From Cytophagales bacterium (GTDB lineage Bacteria; Bacteroidota; Bacteroidia; Cytophagales; ES-bin-26), in contig JACMKY010000379.1 of NCBI GenBank assembly GCA_014379925.1, forward strand, positions 1-40,003: a stretch of DNA of 40,003 nucleotides, written 5' to 3'. Below the pieces are notes generated by a model. That model was given only the letters and a program-made list of their open reading frames with translations. It searched no databases and was not told the DNA's origin. A program made the position numbers and the translations under genes. This document shows positions 1 through 8,232 of this stretch, piece after piece. Each line of letters opens with the position of its first letter. Positions within the stretch are counted from its first letter, which is position 1.

Positions 1-55
1 AACAACCCAAACATTTTTCTTTAAGCGGTTTGAGCTACCCTTTTGGTTTGTAAAC

Positions 56-110
56 CCGGGTACTTGAGCCACCTCACCGTAGGCTACAGTGGGGTGGCTC
101 AAGTACCTGG
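56..110. repeat. Long near-perfect palindrome (hairpin)
   Basis: Two 24-nt arms (59-82 and 84-107) flank a single central G and match as reverse complements at 22 of 24 positions. The outer 15 bases, GGTACTTGAGCCACC, pair perfectly. Adding 56-58 and 108-110 extends the stem to 27 pairs with one G-T wobble. It lies downstream of the minus-strand lipoprotein gene. There is no T-run after the stem on either strand, so it is not a standard intrinsic terminator. A REP/MITE-like element or a structured 3' end are both possible. Confidence 0.75.
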
Positions 111-122
111 CTTTACATTCCG

Positions 123-150
123 GCGGCACTCCGCTGGGCGGTAATCCGCC
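123..150. repeat. Two small GC hairpins next to the palindrome
   Basis: Two short inverted repeats follow the large palindrome almost directly: GCGG-CACT-CCGC at 123-134 and GGCGG-TAAT-CCGCC at 137-150. They fill the gap before the lipoprotein stop codon at 176. Read on the minus strand they would come first after the stop codon, followed by the large hairpin, so the 3' end of that transcript could be heavily structured. No T-tract follows either stem. Function is unknown. Confidence 0.5.
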
Positions 151-175
151 TCAAATAACTAGCTCAGATCGCTTT

Positions 176-949
176 TCAAGGCCTTACCTTGAACCACACG
201 CCGTTTACCCCTTGCCCCAGCGTATCGGCACGGTTTACATCCGGTTGGTAATAGTATAAAGGCGCGCCTTTGTAGGTAAGCTGTTTGTTCTGGTCGGTTC
301 GGGTAATGGTCCCGAAGTCAGTCGGGGTCAGCGAGGAAGGCAGCACCAGATTTTCTTTAAAGAAAACGGGCCAGACGGCCGCGCATCCCCCGCTGCAATT
401 ACTGACGTTGGCGGCGTCTCTGGTGAACAGGTACAAGGTTCGGCCTTGCACGTCGGATAAATAGCGGTTGCTCCCCTGCCTGGCGATCATTAACGAGTAG
501 GATTTGGCATAATACCACACCCCTCCCACGTTTTCCCCGTTGACATCGCCGGCTACCAGGTCCCGGCTGTAGAAGTACAGTGGCCACCCTTTGTAAGCCG
601 TCTGTTGCTGTCCGTCGCTGCGGGTAAAATTCGAAAAATCTGCCTTATCCAATCCCTTAGCGATCGATAAATCAGCGCTGTAGAAGAGGGGCCAGGTCGT
701 CAGACAGCCGCCGGTACAGGTGCTGGCGTTGCCTTTTACATCGGGAGAGAAAATGTACAGGGTCTTGCCCTGCGCATCGGTCAGGTATTCACCGTACCGA
801 TCATTGGTCTTTGTCTGAATGCTGGTAGGGGGTTCCACGGTGGGTTCTTTCACCTTATCGTCTTTTTTACAACTGCTGTTGAGCATCAGAATCGAACACA
901 GCAGGATGGTACAGATCTGGTTGACTTTAAACAAAGAAAAGGTTTTCAT
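176..949 (-). CDS. Secreted-repeat lipoprotein with two tandem COG4315/PF03640-type domains
   Basis: This is a 257-aa predicted lipoprotein. It has an N-terminal hydrophobic leader ending in LNSSC (Cys27), followed by a charged K/D/E/P linker. The rest is two copies of one module, about residues 51-147 and 160-253. Each has Y-L-x-D-x-QG-x-TLY-x-F near its start, a C-x-x-GC pair (C78/C82 and C185/C189), a WP-x-F segment, YKG-x-PLY in the middle and a G-V-W at its end. This matches the family named 'secreted repeat of unknown function' (lipoprotein_15), usually found outside the inner membrane and with no established reaction. The duplicated cysteine pair suggests a disulfide in each module. 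The gene stands alone: no partner lies within 380 bp upstream. Family assignment is firm and function unknown. Confidence 0.88.
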   Translation of the reverse strand: MKTFSLFKVNQICTILLCSILMLNSSCKKDDKVKEPTVEPPTSIQTKTNDRYGEYLTDAQGKTLYIFSPDVKGNASTCTGGCLTTWPLFYSADLSIAKGLDKADFSNFTRSDGQQQTAYKGWPLYFYSRDLVAGDVNGENVGGVWYYAKSYSLMIARQGSNRYLSDVQGRTLYLFTRDAANVSNCSGGCAAVWPVFFKENLVLPSSLTPTDFGTITRTDQNKQLTYKGAPLYYYQPDVNRADTLGQGVNGVWFKVRP

Positions 950-1329
950 GGTGAAGAGTTTTGTGAAAAGTGGCTGGTGGATATTTTGTGCAATGGCAGG
1001 CTACCCGACAGGTAATCCAGCAAAAGGCGTCTGCAGCCGCCCGCTTGATTGCTTGTCCGCTTGACCCAAAGTGTCCGAGGAGAGGACTTATTTTTGAGCG
1101 AAACTCACCCCAGCACGGAAGTTTTCACCGTGGGGTTGCCTGGGTAAAAAATTTATCCGCCAGCGATGGCCCCAGCACGGCCATTGCCCCCGCTTGGAAC
1201 GCTGTTCATAAGTATGTAGCTTAATAGCAGCCCCTTTGGGAGTGGGGTACTTCGTACAGTATCCGTACCTTTCTCGGGCACATTTCGTACTTTTACACCG
1301 CTCGATTGGTCGGAAGTACGTAAATTTTC
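950..1329. other. 380-bp intergenic region between divergent lipoprotein gene and gltX
   Basis: No credible gene is seen; the two plus-strand ORFs of 81 and 84 aa have composition unlike the neighbours and no recognisable domain. The stretch contains an 11-nt direct repeat, CCCCAGCACGG, at about 1108 and 1170. The second copy sits inside a short inverted repeat, ATGGCC-N7-GGCCAT, and the first forms an imperfect stem with a downstream CCGTGGGG. No tRNA fold was found. The right end must carry the gltX promoter. Confidence 0.6.
1288..1295 (+). promoter_or_regulatory. Possible -7 box of the gltX promoter
   Basis: TACTTTTA differs by one base from the Bacteroidota -7 consensus TAnnTTTG and lies 34 bp before the gltX ATG, giving a leader of roughly 28 nt. 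No convincing TTTG -33 box sits 19-21 bp upstream, so this is a weak call. Confidence 0.3.
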
Positions 1330-2879
1330 ATGGAAAAAGAAGTTAGGGTTCGTTTTGCGCCCAGCCCGACGGGGGCTTTGCACATTGGAGGGGCGCGCAC
1401 GGCTTTGTACAATTACTTGCTGGCGCGCCAGCTGGGCGGCAAGATGCTGCTCCGGATCGAAGATACTGACCAGAACCGTTTCGTACCGGGGGCGGAGGAA
1501 TACATTCTGGAATCGCTCGACTGGCTCGGCATCCGGCTCGACGAGGGCATCCGCGAAGGCGGGCCCCACGGCCCCTACCGCCAATCGGAGCGCAAACCGA
1601 TGTACCGGCAGTATGCCCTGCGGTTGGTGGAAGAGGACAAAGCCTACTACGCCTTCGATACCCCGGCCGAGTTGGAAACGATGCGCGAACGGTTGCAGGC
1701 GGCCAAGGTTCCCAATCCGCAGTACAACGCGATCACGCGGGCGCAGATGCGCAATTCCCAGACGCTGCCGGAGAACGAGGTGAACGCGATGCTGGCGGCG
1801 GGCGAACCGTACGTAATCCGGTTGAAGGTGCCTCGCAAGGAGGAAGTTCGCCTCCACGACCTGATCCGGGGCTGGGTGATGGTGCATTCCTCCCAGATCG
1901 ACGACAAGGTGTTGATGAAATCCGACGGGATGCCCACTTACCACCTGGCCAACATCGTAGACGATCACTTGATGGGCATCACCCACGTTATTCGGGGGGA
2001 AGAGTGGCTGCCTTCGGCCCCCTGCACGTGTTGCTGTACCGCTTTCTGGGTTGGGAAGACACGATGCCCCGCTTTGCCCACCTACCGCTGTTGTTGAAGC
2101 CCGACGGCAACGGCAAGCTGAGCAAACGTGATGCCGACTTGAATGGCTTTCCCATCTTCCCCCTCGACTGGCACGGAACCGACGACCAGGGAAATCCGAC
2201 GTTTTCGTCCGGCTTCCGGGAGGCGGGTTACCTGCCCGAAGCGCTGGTCAACTTCCTGGCCTTCCAGGGTTGGAACCCCGGAACCCCGCAGGAACTCTTC
2301 TCGATGGACGAATTGGTGGAGGCGTTCAGCATCGAGCGGATCGGCAAATCCGGCACCAAGTTCGATATTCACAAGGCCAAGTGGTTCAATCAGCAATACC
2401 TGCGGGCAAAACCCGATGGTGAACTGGTGCAATACCTGGAAAAGGCGTTGGCGGAGCGCGGGATCGATTGCTCGCCGGAGAAAGCCTTGCGGATTGCTGC
2501 CCTCACCAAGGAAAGAATTACCTTTCCCCGGGAGGTCTGGACCGAGGCCGCGCTTTTTTTCGTACGTCCGTCTTCCTACGACCCCGCAGTGGTGGCGGCC
2601 AAATGGACGGGAGAAGCGGCCAACGTAATCGGTGCCTACCGGGATGCCCTGCGCGGTACGGAGCCCTGGACGGCGGAAACGGCCAAAGCCACGTTGCAGG
2701 CGGTAGCCGACCAGACAGGCGTGAAAATGGGCAAGGTATTGCCCGCGCTGCGGATCGTCGTTACGGGGGGCAACGCCGGGCCGGACCTGATGCAAACCAT
2801 CGAGATCATCGGCAAAGAAGAACTCATTATCCGGATCGACCACGCGCTGGCCACGTTGAACGGTCCCGTCGCTTCCTGA
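1330..2879 (+). CDS. gltX: Glutamyl-tRNA synthetase GltX, frame broken by a 1-nt deletion
   Basis: The gene encodes the class I enzyme that charges tRNA(Glu) with glutamate using ATP in the cytoplasm. The first ORF (from ATG 1330) carries the HIGH-type signature, ALHIGG near residue 18, and the family sequence as far as [13 protein letters not shown]. It then runs into unrelated sequence and stops at 2097. The second ORF continues the family sequence in the -1 frame from [13 protein letters not shown], with the KMSKS-type motif KLSKR, to the anticodon-binding C terminus at 2879. Joined, the product would be about 516 aa, normal for the family. The break is at a five-C run (2018-2022) where six C restore the frame. 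No other defect is visible and the enzyme is normally essential, so a sequencing or assembly indel is the likeliest explanation; a real mutation cannot be excluded. Confidence 0.93.
2018..2022 (+). other. gltX: Frameshift point in gltX (C5 homopolymer)
   Basis: Upstream the frame reads CCT TCG GCC CCC; the conserved continuation CTG CAC GTG starts at 2022, sharing the last C. One additional C would join the two ORFs seamlessly. The site is not a good -1 slippery heptamer, because GCC re-pairing to GGC mismatches at the second codon position. Confidence 0.85.
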
Positions 2880-2940
2880 GTGAATCCACGCATCCGGACG
2901 AAATCCGAATTCATTTCACTACCCATCAACCCCATTCGCC

Positions 2941-3159
2941 ATGACCAAGAAGAAAGAAACCAAGCAACCGCCCAAGTCCGAAAAACCGAAGGTGAATCCT
3001 GAACTGGCCGGTTTCGACATCCAGATCAATTCCTTCGGCGAAATCACGACCAGCTTCGACATTGACAAGATCAATTCCTTTCTCAACACCCACGTGGACG
3101 ACAAGAAACTCCGGGACCGGGAGGACTTGCCGGAAATCAAAAAGAAAAAAAAAGGATAA
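2941..3159 (+). CDS. Small conserved-looking hypothetical protein (72 aa)
   Basis: This is a 72-aa protein with a lysine-rich N terminus (about residues 1-20), a central stretch starting near GFDIQINSFG that alternates hydrophobic and polar residues, and a C-terminal run of lysines. It has no signal peptide or membrane segment, so it is probably cytoplasmic. The ATG at 2941 follows gltX by 61 bp and precedes the AIM24-family gene by 83 bp, all on the same strand, so co-transcription is plausible. Codon use resembles the neighbours, and the structured centre argues for a real gene. I do not recognise a named family and assign no function. The basic ends could bind nucleic acid or ribosomes, but that is only a guess from composition. 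Confidence 0.7.
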   Translation: MTKKKETKQPPKSEKPKVNPELAGFDIQINSFGEITTSFDIDKINSFLNTHVDDKKLRDREDLPEIKKKKKG

Positions 3160-3242
3160 CGTCCCGAGCCCGAACGCGGCAAACGCGCGGTGGCTGACTT
3201 TTCTGGCCCATTTACACCCTTGTTCACCAAAAGCCTCAGGTT

Positions 3243-4013
3243 ATGAATTCGCACGAAATAGACTACAAGATCATCGGGGACGACATTCAGATCGTTGAAA
3301 TCGAGTTGGACCCCGACGAGACGGTGATCGCCGAGGCGGGAGCCATGCTCTTCATGGAAGAAGGCATTACCTTCGAAGCCAAAATGGGCGATGGCTCGCA
3401 GCCCAACCAAGGATTCATGGGCAAGTTGCTGCAGGCTGGCTCGCGGCTGATTACCGGTGAATCACTGTTCATGACGCACTTCACCAACCGGGGGGCGGGC
3501 AAGCGCAAGGTGGCATTCACGGCACCGTATCCGGGAACGGTTATTCCGCTGAGTTTGTCCGGGCTTCCCGACCACCAGCTCATCGCCCAGCGCGATTCCT
3601 TCCTCTGCGCCGCGTTGGGTACCAAGATTTCCCTCCATTTCAACCAGAAGATCGGCTCGGGTTTATTCGGAGGCGAGGGGTTCATCCTGCAGAAACTACA
3701 GGGTGACGGACTGGCTTTCGTACACGCGGGCGGTACGGTGATCGAACGCTACCTCAACAACGAAACATTGCGCGTGGACACGGGCTGCGTGGTGGCCATG
3801 GAGTCAACCATTGGTTTCGACATCCAAAGGTCGGGTGGCCTACGGTCCATGGTATTCGGGGGCGAAGGCGTTTTCCTGGCGACCCTGCAGGGAACCGGCC
3901 GGGTTTGGATCCAGTCGATGCCCATCTCCAAGTTGGTTCAGGCGCTGGCTCCCTACGGCCGCAACAGCGGCAAGGAAGGAGGCTCCCTGTTGGGTGGCCT
4001 GCTGAACGATTGA
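3243..4013 (+). CDS. AIM24 / TIGR00266 family protein
   Basis: The 256-aa product matches the bacterial TIGR00266 family, related to the mitochondrial AIM24 protein. These fold as a beta-rich, often trimeric, cytoplasmic structure of unproven biochemical role. Visible family hallmarks are the early [11 protein letters not shown] segment, the glycine-rich [17 protein letters not shown] region, the FGGEGF and [14 protein letters not shown] segments, and the second VFGGEG near the C terminus. Length is typical, and no signal peptide or membrane helix is present. The start ATG at 3243 agrees with family N termini, and the C terminus ends in a short glycine-rich tail. It converges with the rhodanese gene, leaving only 21 bp between the stop codons. 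Family assignment is confident; the molecular function is not known from sequence. Confidence 0.92.
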   Translation: MNSHEIDYKIIGDDIQIVEIELDPDETVIAEAGAMLFMEEGITFEAKMGDGSQPNQGFMGKLLQAGSRLITGESLFMTHFTNRGAGKRKVAFTAPYPGTVIPLSLSGLPDHQLIAQRDSFLCAALGTKISLHFNQKIGSGLFGGEGFILQKLQGDGLAFVHAGGTVIERYLNNETLRVDTGCVVAMESTIGFDIQRSGGLRSMVFGGEGVFLATLQGTGRVWIQSMPISKLVQALAPYGRNSGKEGGSLLGGLLND

Positions 4014-4034
4014 CGGGTGCTTCGAGAGAGGGAA

Positions 4035-4373
4035 TCAGTATTGGCGCATCTTCGTGTCCACCTCCGTTGCCCAGGCGTGAATGCCGCCCGACAGGCTGAC
4101 GACGTTGCGAAACCCGCAGGTTTTCACCAGGTACTTGACCACCAGTTCGCTCCGCACTCCGTGGTGACAGTACACGACCGTGGGCAAGTAACGGTCGAGC
4201 GCGGGTGCCTGGTCGGGAATGCGCTGCAGGGGAATCCGCACGGCATCGGGCAGGTGACAAATGCGGCATTCGTAAGGCTCCCGGACATCGATCAGGCGCA
4301 ACGGATCGTTGTTCCGCAGCTTTTCCTTTAGTTCAGCGGCCGATATGGTGGTTAGGTTCATTGACTGGCTCAC
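4035..4373 (-). CDS. Single-domain rhodanese-like protein
   Basis: A 112-aa protein consisting of one rhodanese domain. The conserved LIDVREPYEC segment is at about residues 27-36 and the active-site loop reads VYCHHGVRS with the catalytic Cys69, the residue that carries a persulfide in sulfurtransferases. The C-terminal LSGGIHAW motif is also present. There is no signal peptide, so it should act in the cytoplasm. Stand-alone domains of this type pass sulfur to acceptors such as thiolated tRNA or cyanide, but the acceptor cannot be read from the sequence. The ATG at 4373 and an alternative at codon 5 are both acceptable. It points away from gldD, and the 108-bp gap probably holds both promoters. 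Confidence 0.9.
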   Translation of the reverse strand: MSQSMNLTTISAAELKEKLRNNDPLRLIDVREPYECRICHLPDAVRIPLQRIPDQAPALDRYLPTVVYCHHGVRSELVVKYLVKTCGFRNVVSLSGGIHAWATEVDTKMRQY

Positions 4374-4481
4374 GTTCGAAATTGGGGCGGGACCGGATGA
4401 CTAAGCAACTGGATTTTCATAAAATTAGTATCCATCTCCCCAAACTCTTCCTCGATTAATTACCTTGCTGGTACATTTGTC

Positions 4482-5120
4482 ATGATCGTGCCCAAATCCC
4501 ACTCGATTGCCCTTTTCAACCGACTGATTGCGTTATCTATTGCCTGGGTGGGCCTCGGTGGCTGTTCGGAAGAAGGGTACGCGCCCAAACCCAAAGGATA
4601 CAACCGCATCGACCTTCCCGCGCACGCTTATATTGTACTGAAAGAGCCGCATCCTTACGTGTTCGAGCATTCCCGCTCCGCCGAAATCCTCAAGGACACG
4701 TTCGGCAATGCCGAGCCGGATTGGATCCACGTCCATTATCCCGCCTTGCGGGCCAACGTACAGATTACCTACAAGCTGATTCGCAACGATCCCAAGCGAT
4801 TGGCCGAAATGATCAACGATGCCCACAAGCTGGCTTCCAAGCACCAGGTCAAAGCGGATGCCATTGAAGAGTCGGTCATGAAAACAGCCAACGGCAAGAC
4901 GGCGGCGCTTTTTGAATTGAGCGGCGACGTGCCCAGTCAGTTTCAATTCTACATCACGGACTCCACAACCCATTTCCTGCGCGGGGCCTTGTACTTCCCA
5001 ACTGCCACGCAGAACGACTCGCTCGCCCCCGTGATCGAGTACGTAAAAGAAGACATCATTCATTTGTTGAATACCACCCGTTGGAAAGATCAGCGGGCGG
5101 GCGTGCCGGTTTGGCGATGA
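4482..5120 (+). CDS. gldD: Gliding motility lipoprotein GldD
   Basis: The 212-aa product has an N-terminal signal ending in a lipobox (GLGGC, Cys28). It is followed by the diagnostic [14 protein letters not shown] sequence of GldD. The later [12 protein letters not shown] and [14 protein letters not shown] segments also fit the family. GldD is an envelope lipoprotein needed for Bacteroidota gliding motility and associated with type IX secretion; its exact biochemical role is unresolved. Length is close to other GldD proteins. The ATG at 4482 is the only start that preserves a full signal peptide. recG follows 57 bp downstream on the same strand, so the two may be co-transcribed. A second gld gene, gldJ, lies about 30 kb away in this window. 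Confidence 0.93.
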   Translation: MIVPKSHSIALFNRLIALSIAWVGLGGCSEEGYAPKPKGYNRIDLPAHAYIVLKEPHPYVFEHSRSAEILKDTFGNAEPDWIHVHYPALRANVQITYKLIRNDPKRLAEMINDAHKLASKHQVKADAIEESVMKTANGKTAALFELSGDVPSQFQFYITDSTTHFLRGALYFPTATQNDSLAPVIEYVKEDIIHLLNTTRWKDQRAGVPVWR

Positions 5121-5177
5121 CCGTTCCACGTCCTTTAAAGGTGTCGGCCGGAAGTTTGTATTGACAATGTGCTGCCC

Positions 5178-7280
5178 ATGGCCGAGAGAAAAAATTTTTT
5201 CGATACCCGCGTCGAATTTCTCAAAGGAATCGGCCCCCAAAAAGCGGTTATACTGAACAAGGAGCTGAACATTTTCACGTACGGTGACCTGATCCAATAC
5301 TACCCCTTCCGTTACGAAGACCGTACCCGTTTCTACGCGATCGAAGAGGTAACCGATTCCATGCCCCACGTCCAGGTAAAAGGCCGACTCAAGTTCTGGG
5401 AGATGGTGGGCGAAGGGCACAAGAGCCGCCTGGTGGCTTACTTGACCGATGGCACGGGGGAGATGGAACTGGTCTGGTTTCAGGGAGCCCATTGGCTGAG
5501 CAAAAGCCTGAAGCGGGACCTTGACTACGTGGTGTTCGGCAAACCTTCCTCCTTCATGGGGAAACCCAACATTGCCCATCCCGAACTGGAACCCCTGGAC
5601 GGCGAAAACGCCAAGGGAGGGTACCTGCAACCCGTTTATAACCTGACCGAAAAACTTCGCCGGAAATTCCTGGACAGCAAAACCTTGGGTAAGATGCTGC
5701 GTCAGCTCCTGGACATTGCGTTGCCCCACGTCCGGGAGACCCTGCCGGCCGACCTGCTCGCTCAGCACCGTCTGCTTTCCAAGCCGGAGGCCCTGCTTCA
5801 CGTTCATTTCCCGAAGGACCAGGCGTGGCTCCACGCCGCCATCGGTCGGCTCAAATTCGAGGAGTTGTTTTACAACCAACTCAAACTGATCAAACAAAAA
5901 CTTCTGCGTCGGGTGGATTACGCCGGCCAGGTCTTCAAAACCATTCCTACCCTCAATACCTTCTACAAGGAACACCTGACCTTTGACCTGACCAACGCCC
6001 AGAAGCGGGTGATCCGGGAGATCTACGCCGACGTGACTTCGGGCAAGCAAATGAACCGCCTCCTGCAGGGTGACGTGGGCAGCGGCAAAACCATCGTGGC
6101 CTTCATCACGATGCTGATGGCCACCGACAACGGGGCGCAGGCTTGCCTGATGGCGCCCACGGAAATCCTGACGGATCAACATTACACCGGATTGAGGGAA
6201 TACGCGGACGTGCTGGGCATCGGAATCGCCAAGCTGACCGGCTCCACCAAGACCAAGCAACGACGGGCAATTGCCGAACAACTGCTGAACGGGGAGTTGA
6301 AGATCGTGGTAGGAACGCACGCCCTGCTGGAAGAAAATGTGCAATTCAACAACCTGGGTCTGTGCGTGATTGACGAACAGCACCGATTCGGCGTGGCACA
6401 GAGGGCCAAACTCTGGAACAAGAACCCGGACGTGTATCCCCACATCCTGGTGATGACGGCCACACCCATTCCCCGTACCCTGGCGATGACCCTCTACGGT
6501 GACTTGGACGTGTCGGTTATCGATGAATTACCGGCCGGTCGCAAGCCCATTAAAACCGTCCACCGCTACGACTCCCACCGCCAGCGCGTGTTTGGTTTCA
6601 TGAAGGAGGAAATCCAGAAGGGACGGCAAGTATACGTGGTGTATCCGCTGATCGAAGAATCGGAGAAAGTAGATTTCAAGTACCTGACTGACGGTTACGA
6701 AAGCATTGTACGGGCCTTTCCGGAATACTACATCAGCATTGTGCATGGCAGAATGAAATCGGGTGACAAGGAATACGAAATGCAGCGTTTTCAGCGCCGG
6801 GAAACGCAGATTATGGTGGCCACTACGGTAATCGAAGTAGGCGTCAACGTACCCAATGCCTCCGTAATGGTGGTGGAAAGTGCCGAACGCTTCGGCTTGG
6901 CGCAACTGCATCAGTTACGGGGCCGCGTGGGCCGGGGAGCCGAGCAATCCTATTGCATCCTGATGACGGACTACAAACTTGGCAAAGAGAGCCGCGCCCG
7001 CATTGAAACGCTGGTGCGCACCAACGATGGCTTCGAGATCGCCGACGCCGACCTCAACCTGCGCGGACCGGGTGATCTGGCGGGTACCCAGCAAAGTGGG
7101 GTACTGGATTTGCTCATTGCTGATTTGGCCAAGGACGGGGATATCCTGAAAACGGCCCGCGAAGCCGCTCAGAAAATGCTGGAGGAAGATCCCGACTTGT
7201 CCTCCCTAAAAAATACACCCGTGTACGAACACATTCAATCGCTCCGAAAGGAAGAAAGCAACTGGGCAAGAATCAGTTAA
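5178..7280 (+). CDS. recG: ATP-dependent DNA helicase RecG
   Basis: RecG is a superfamily 2 helicase that remodels stalled replication forks and branch-migrates Holliday junctions. The N-terminal wedge/OB region contains FLKGIGPQKA and YPFRYEDRT. The motor has Walker A GDVGSGKT near residue 298, the Walker B box VIDEQHRFG near 397, the motif III region MTATPIPRTLAM, and the C-terminal GRVGRG and LNLRGPGDLAGTQQSG segments typical of RecG. The ORF track begins at a GTG (5169), but the ATG three codons later gives a better-supported start and about 700 aa, normal for the family. The gene ends directly at a strong bidirectional terminator. No frameshift or missing motif is seen. Confidence 0.96.
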   Translation: MAERKNFFDTRVEFLKGIGPQKAVILNKELNIFTYGDLIQYYPFRYEDRTRFYAIEEVTDSMPHVQVKGRLKFWEMVGEGHKSRLVAYLTDGTGEMELVWFQGAHWLSKSLKRDLDYVVFGKPSSFMGKPNIAHPELEPLDGENAKGGYLQPVYNLTEKLRRKFLDSKTLGKMLRQLLDIALPHVRETLPADLLAQHRLLSKPEALLHVHFPKDQAWLHAAIGRLKFEELFYNQLKLIKQKLLRRVDYAGQVFKTIPTLNTFYKEHLTFDLTNAQKRVIREIYADVTSGKQMNRLLQGDVGSGKTIVAFITMLMATDNGAQACLMAPTEILTDQHYTGLREYADVLGIGIAKLTGSTKTKQRRAIAEQLLNGELKIVVGTHALLEENVQFNNLGLCVIDEQHRFGVAQRAKLWNKNPDVYPHILVMTATPIPRTLAMTLYGDLDVSVIDELPAGRKPIKTVHRYDSHRQRVFGFMKEEIQKGRQVYVVYPLIEESEKVDFKYLTDGYESIVRAFPEYYISIVHGRMKSGDKEYEMQRFQRRETQIMVATTVIEVGVNVPNASVMVVESAERFGLAQLHQLRGRVGRGAEQSYCILMTDYKLGKESRARIETLVRTNDGFEIADADLNLRGPGDLAGTQQSGVLDLLIADLAKDGDILKTAREAAQKMLEEDPDLSSLKNTPVYEHIQSLRKEESNWARIS

Positions 7281-7282
7281 AA

Positions 7283-7316
7283 AAAAGCAACACCCCCGGT
7301 TGAGGGTGTTGCTTTT
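7283..7316. terminator. Bidirectional intrinsic terminator between recG and the DUF4142 gene
   Basis: AAAAGCAACACCC at 7283-7295 is the exact reverse complement of GGGTGTTGCTTTT at 7304-7316, with an 8-nt loop. The T-run ends the stem on the plus strand, and an A-run (7279-7286) gives a T-run on the minus strand. It starts immediately after the recG stop codon and would serve both converging genes. Confidence 0.92.
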
Positions 7317-7362
7317 GATCCTTGATGAATAGCTGATGAAGGGTGCAGGGTCCGCTGTTTTG

Positions 7363-8232
7363 TCAATTCTTCGATTTGGTACCGGCCGCACTGCCACCCA
7401 GGGAAGCGGACAGTTTGGTCGCCATCGATTTGTGCTCCTTCAATACGGGCATTTGCTCTTTCACCCAACCTTTCAACTGGGCATTGGTACCCTCCTGCTG
7501 GTACTTCTCCAGCAGACGGATGATCAGATTATGGTCTTTCAAGGCTTGTTGCACGTACTGACGATCGAAAGCGGTTCCGTTCAGCGCTTCCATTTTGTTT
7601 TTGATGTCCAGGTAAGTTCCGGACAATTTCAGCGAAACGCTGGGTTTGGGCGGTTGCGCCACGGCAGGACGATCAGTAGACACGGCAACGGTGCTGTCGT
7701 TGTTGGTTCCCGTTGACGAACGCACTGTCGAGTCAGTCGGTGCCGACCCAGTGGAATCCATTCCGGTCCGCTCGCCGGTGCCCGCACCACTCGCCGTACC
7801 CGAGCCCACTCCCATCCCACTCTGAGAAGAATCCATTTTCATTGCGGTGCTGGCCGTATCCGAGCCGTCCCCGTACTGCGTTCCGTTCAGGATCGCCGTC
7901 AGTTTGTTGTTGGCAGCGGTATGGTCCTCAATCATTCGTTGGGCAAAATTCTTTACTTTGTCCGACTGGGAATTCTGCAAAGCCACTTGGGCGAATTCGA
8001 TTTCGGCGACCCCGATCGCGAGCGACCTTTTCATGAAAAGAGTATCTTCGTTGGCTCCGGTTGCGGAGGCCATACCACCGGACCCGGGGGTTTGGTTGAT
8101 TCTGGAGGAACGGGTTTCCCCTTTTGCCGGGGCAGCAGGCTTACTTTGGGCCAGTAAGGGTGCACTGTGCACCGTATACAACCCCATTGCTAAACACGCA
8201 AAGGAGGCCCAGTTCTTGATGTTTCTTTTCAT
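7363..8232 (-). CDS. Exported DUF4142 protein with a low-complexity insert
   Basis: The 289-aa protein has a signal peptide (hydrophobic stretch about residues 10-29, ending in APLLAQ) and a DUF4142-type helical domain of the ferritin-like four-helix kind. The domain is split. The first half is about residues 61-115, with FMKRSLAIGVAEIEF and KNFAQRMIEDHTAAN. The second half is about 200-275, with FDRQYVQQALKDHN and WVKEQMPVLKEH. Between them lies a 75-residue insert made almost only of Ser, Thr, Gly, Asp, Ala and Pro. DUF4142 proteins are mostly periplasmic or surface proteins of unknown role, often linked to stress. The gene is monocistronic: a terminator follows it and a large regulatory gap precedes it. 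Confidence 0.88.
   Translation of the reverse strand: MKRNIKNWASFACLAMGLYTVHSAPLLAQSKPAAPAKGETRSSRINQTPGSGGMASATGANEDTLFMKRSLAIGVAEIEFAQVALQNSQSDKVKNFAQRMIEDHTAANNKLTAILNGTQYGDGSDTASTAMKMDSSQSGMGVGSGTASGAGTGERTGMDSTGSAPTDSTVRSSTGTNNDSTVAVSTDRPAVAQPPKPSVSLKLSGTYLDIKNKMEALNGTAFDRQYVQQALKDHNLIIRLLEKYQQEGTNAQLKGWVKEQMPVLKEHKSMATKLSASLGGSAAGTKSKN

Noticed and set aside
970-1224. Plus-strand ORFs of 81-84 aa in the gap before gltX
   Set aside because: Composition is unlike the neighbours, there is no recognisable domain, and they overlap small hairpins and repeats.
2018-2024. Programmed -1 frameshift in gltX
   Set aside because: The sequence G-GCC-CCC-T is a poor slippery site and no conserved need for two products is known; a missing C explains it better.
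3090-3097. CCACGTGG in the 72-aa gene as a parS site
   Set aside because: Only the 8-bp core matches; the flanking TT/AA needed for parS are absent and it is coding sequence.
4472-4479. TACATTTG just before gldD, an exact -7 match
   Set aside because: It ends 2 bp before the gldD ATG, so transcription would start inside the gene and no later start keeps the signal peptide. Leaderless use is possible but unsupported.
4533-6443. Long minus-strand ORF of 636 aa opposite gldD and recG
   Set aside because: It is an antisense shadow of two clear genes, with His/Gln/Val-rich composition and no domain. Similar long shadows opposite fadE (11351-12733), fadN (15077-16939) and mfd (36899-39052) were rejected for the same reason.
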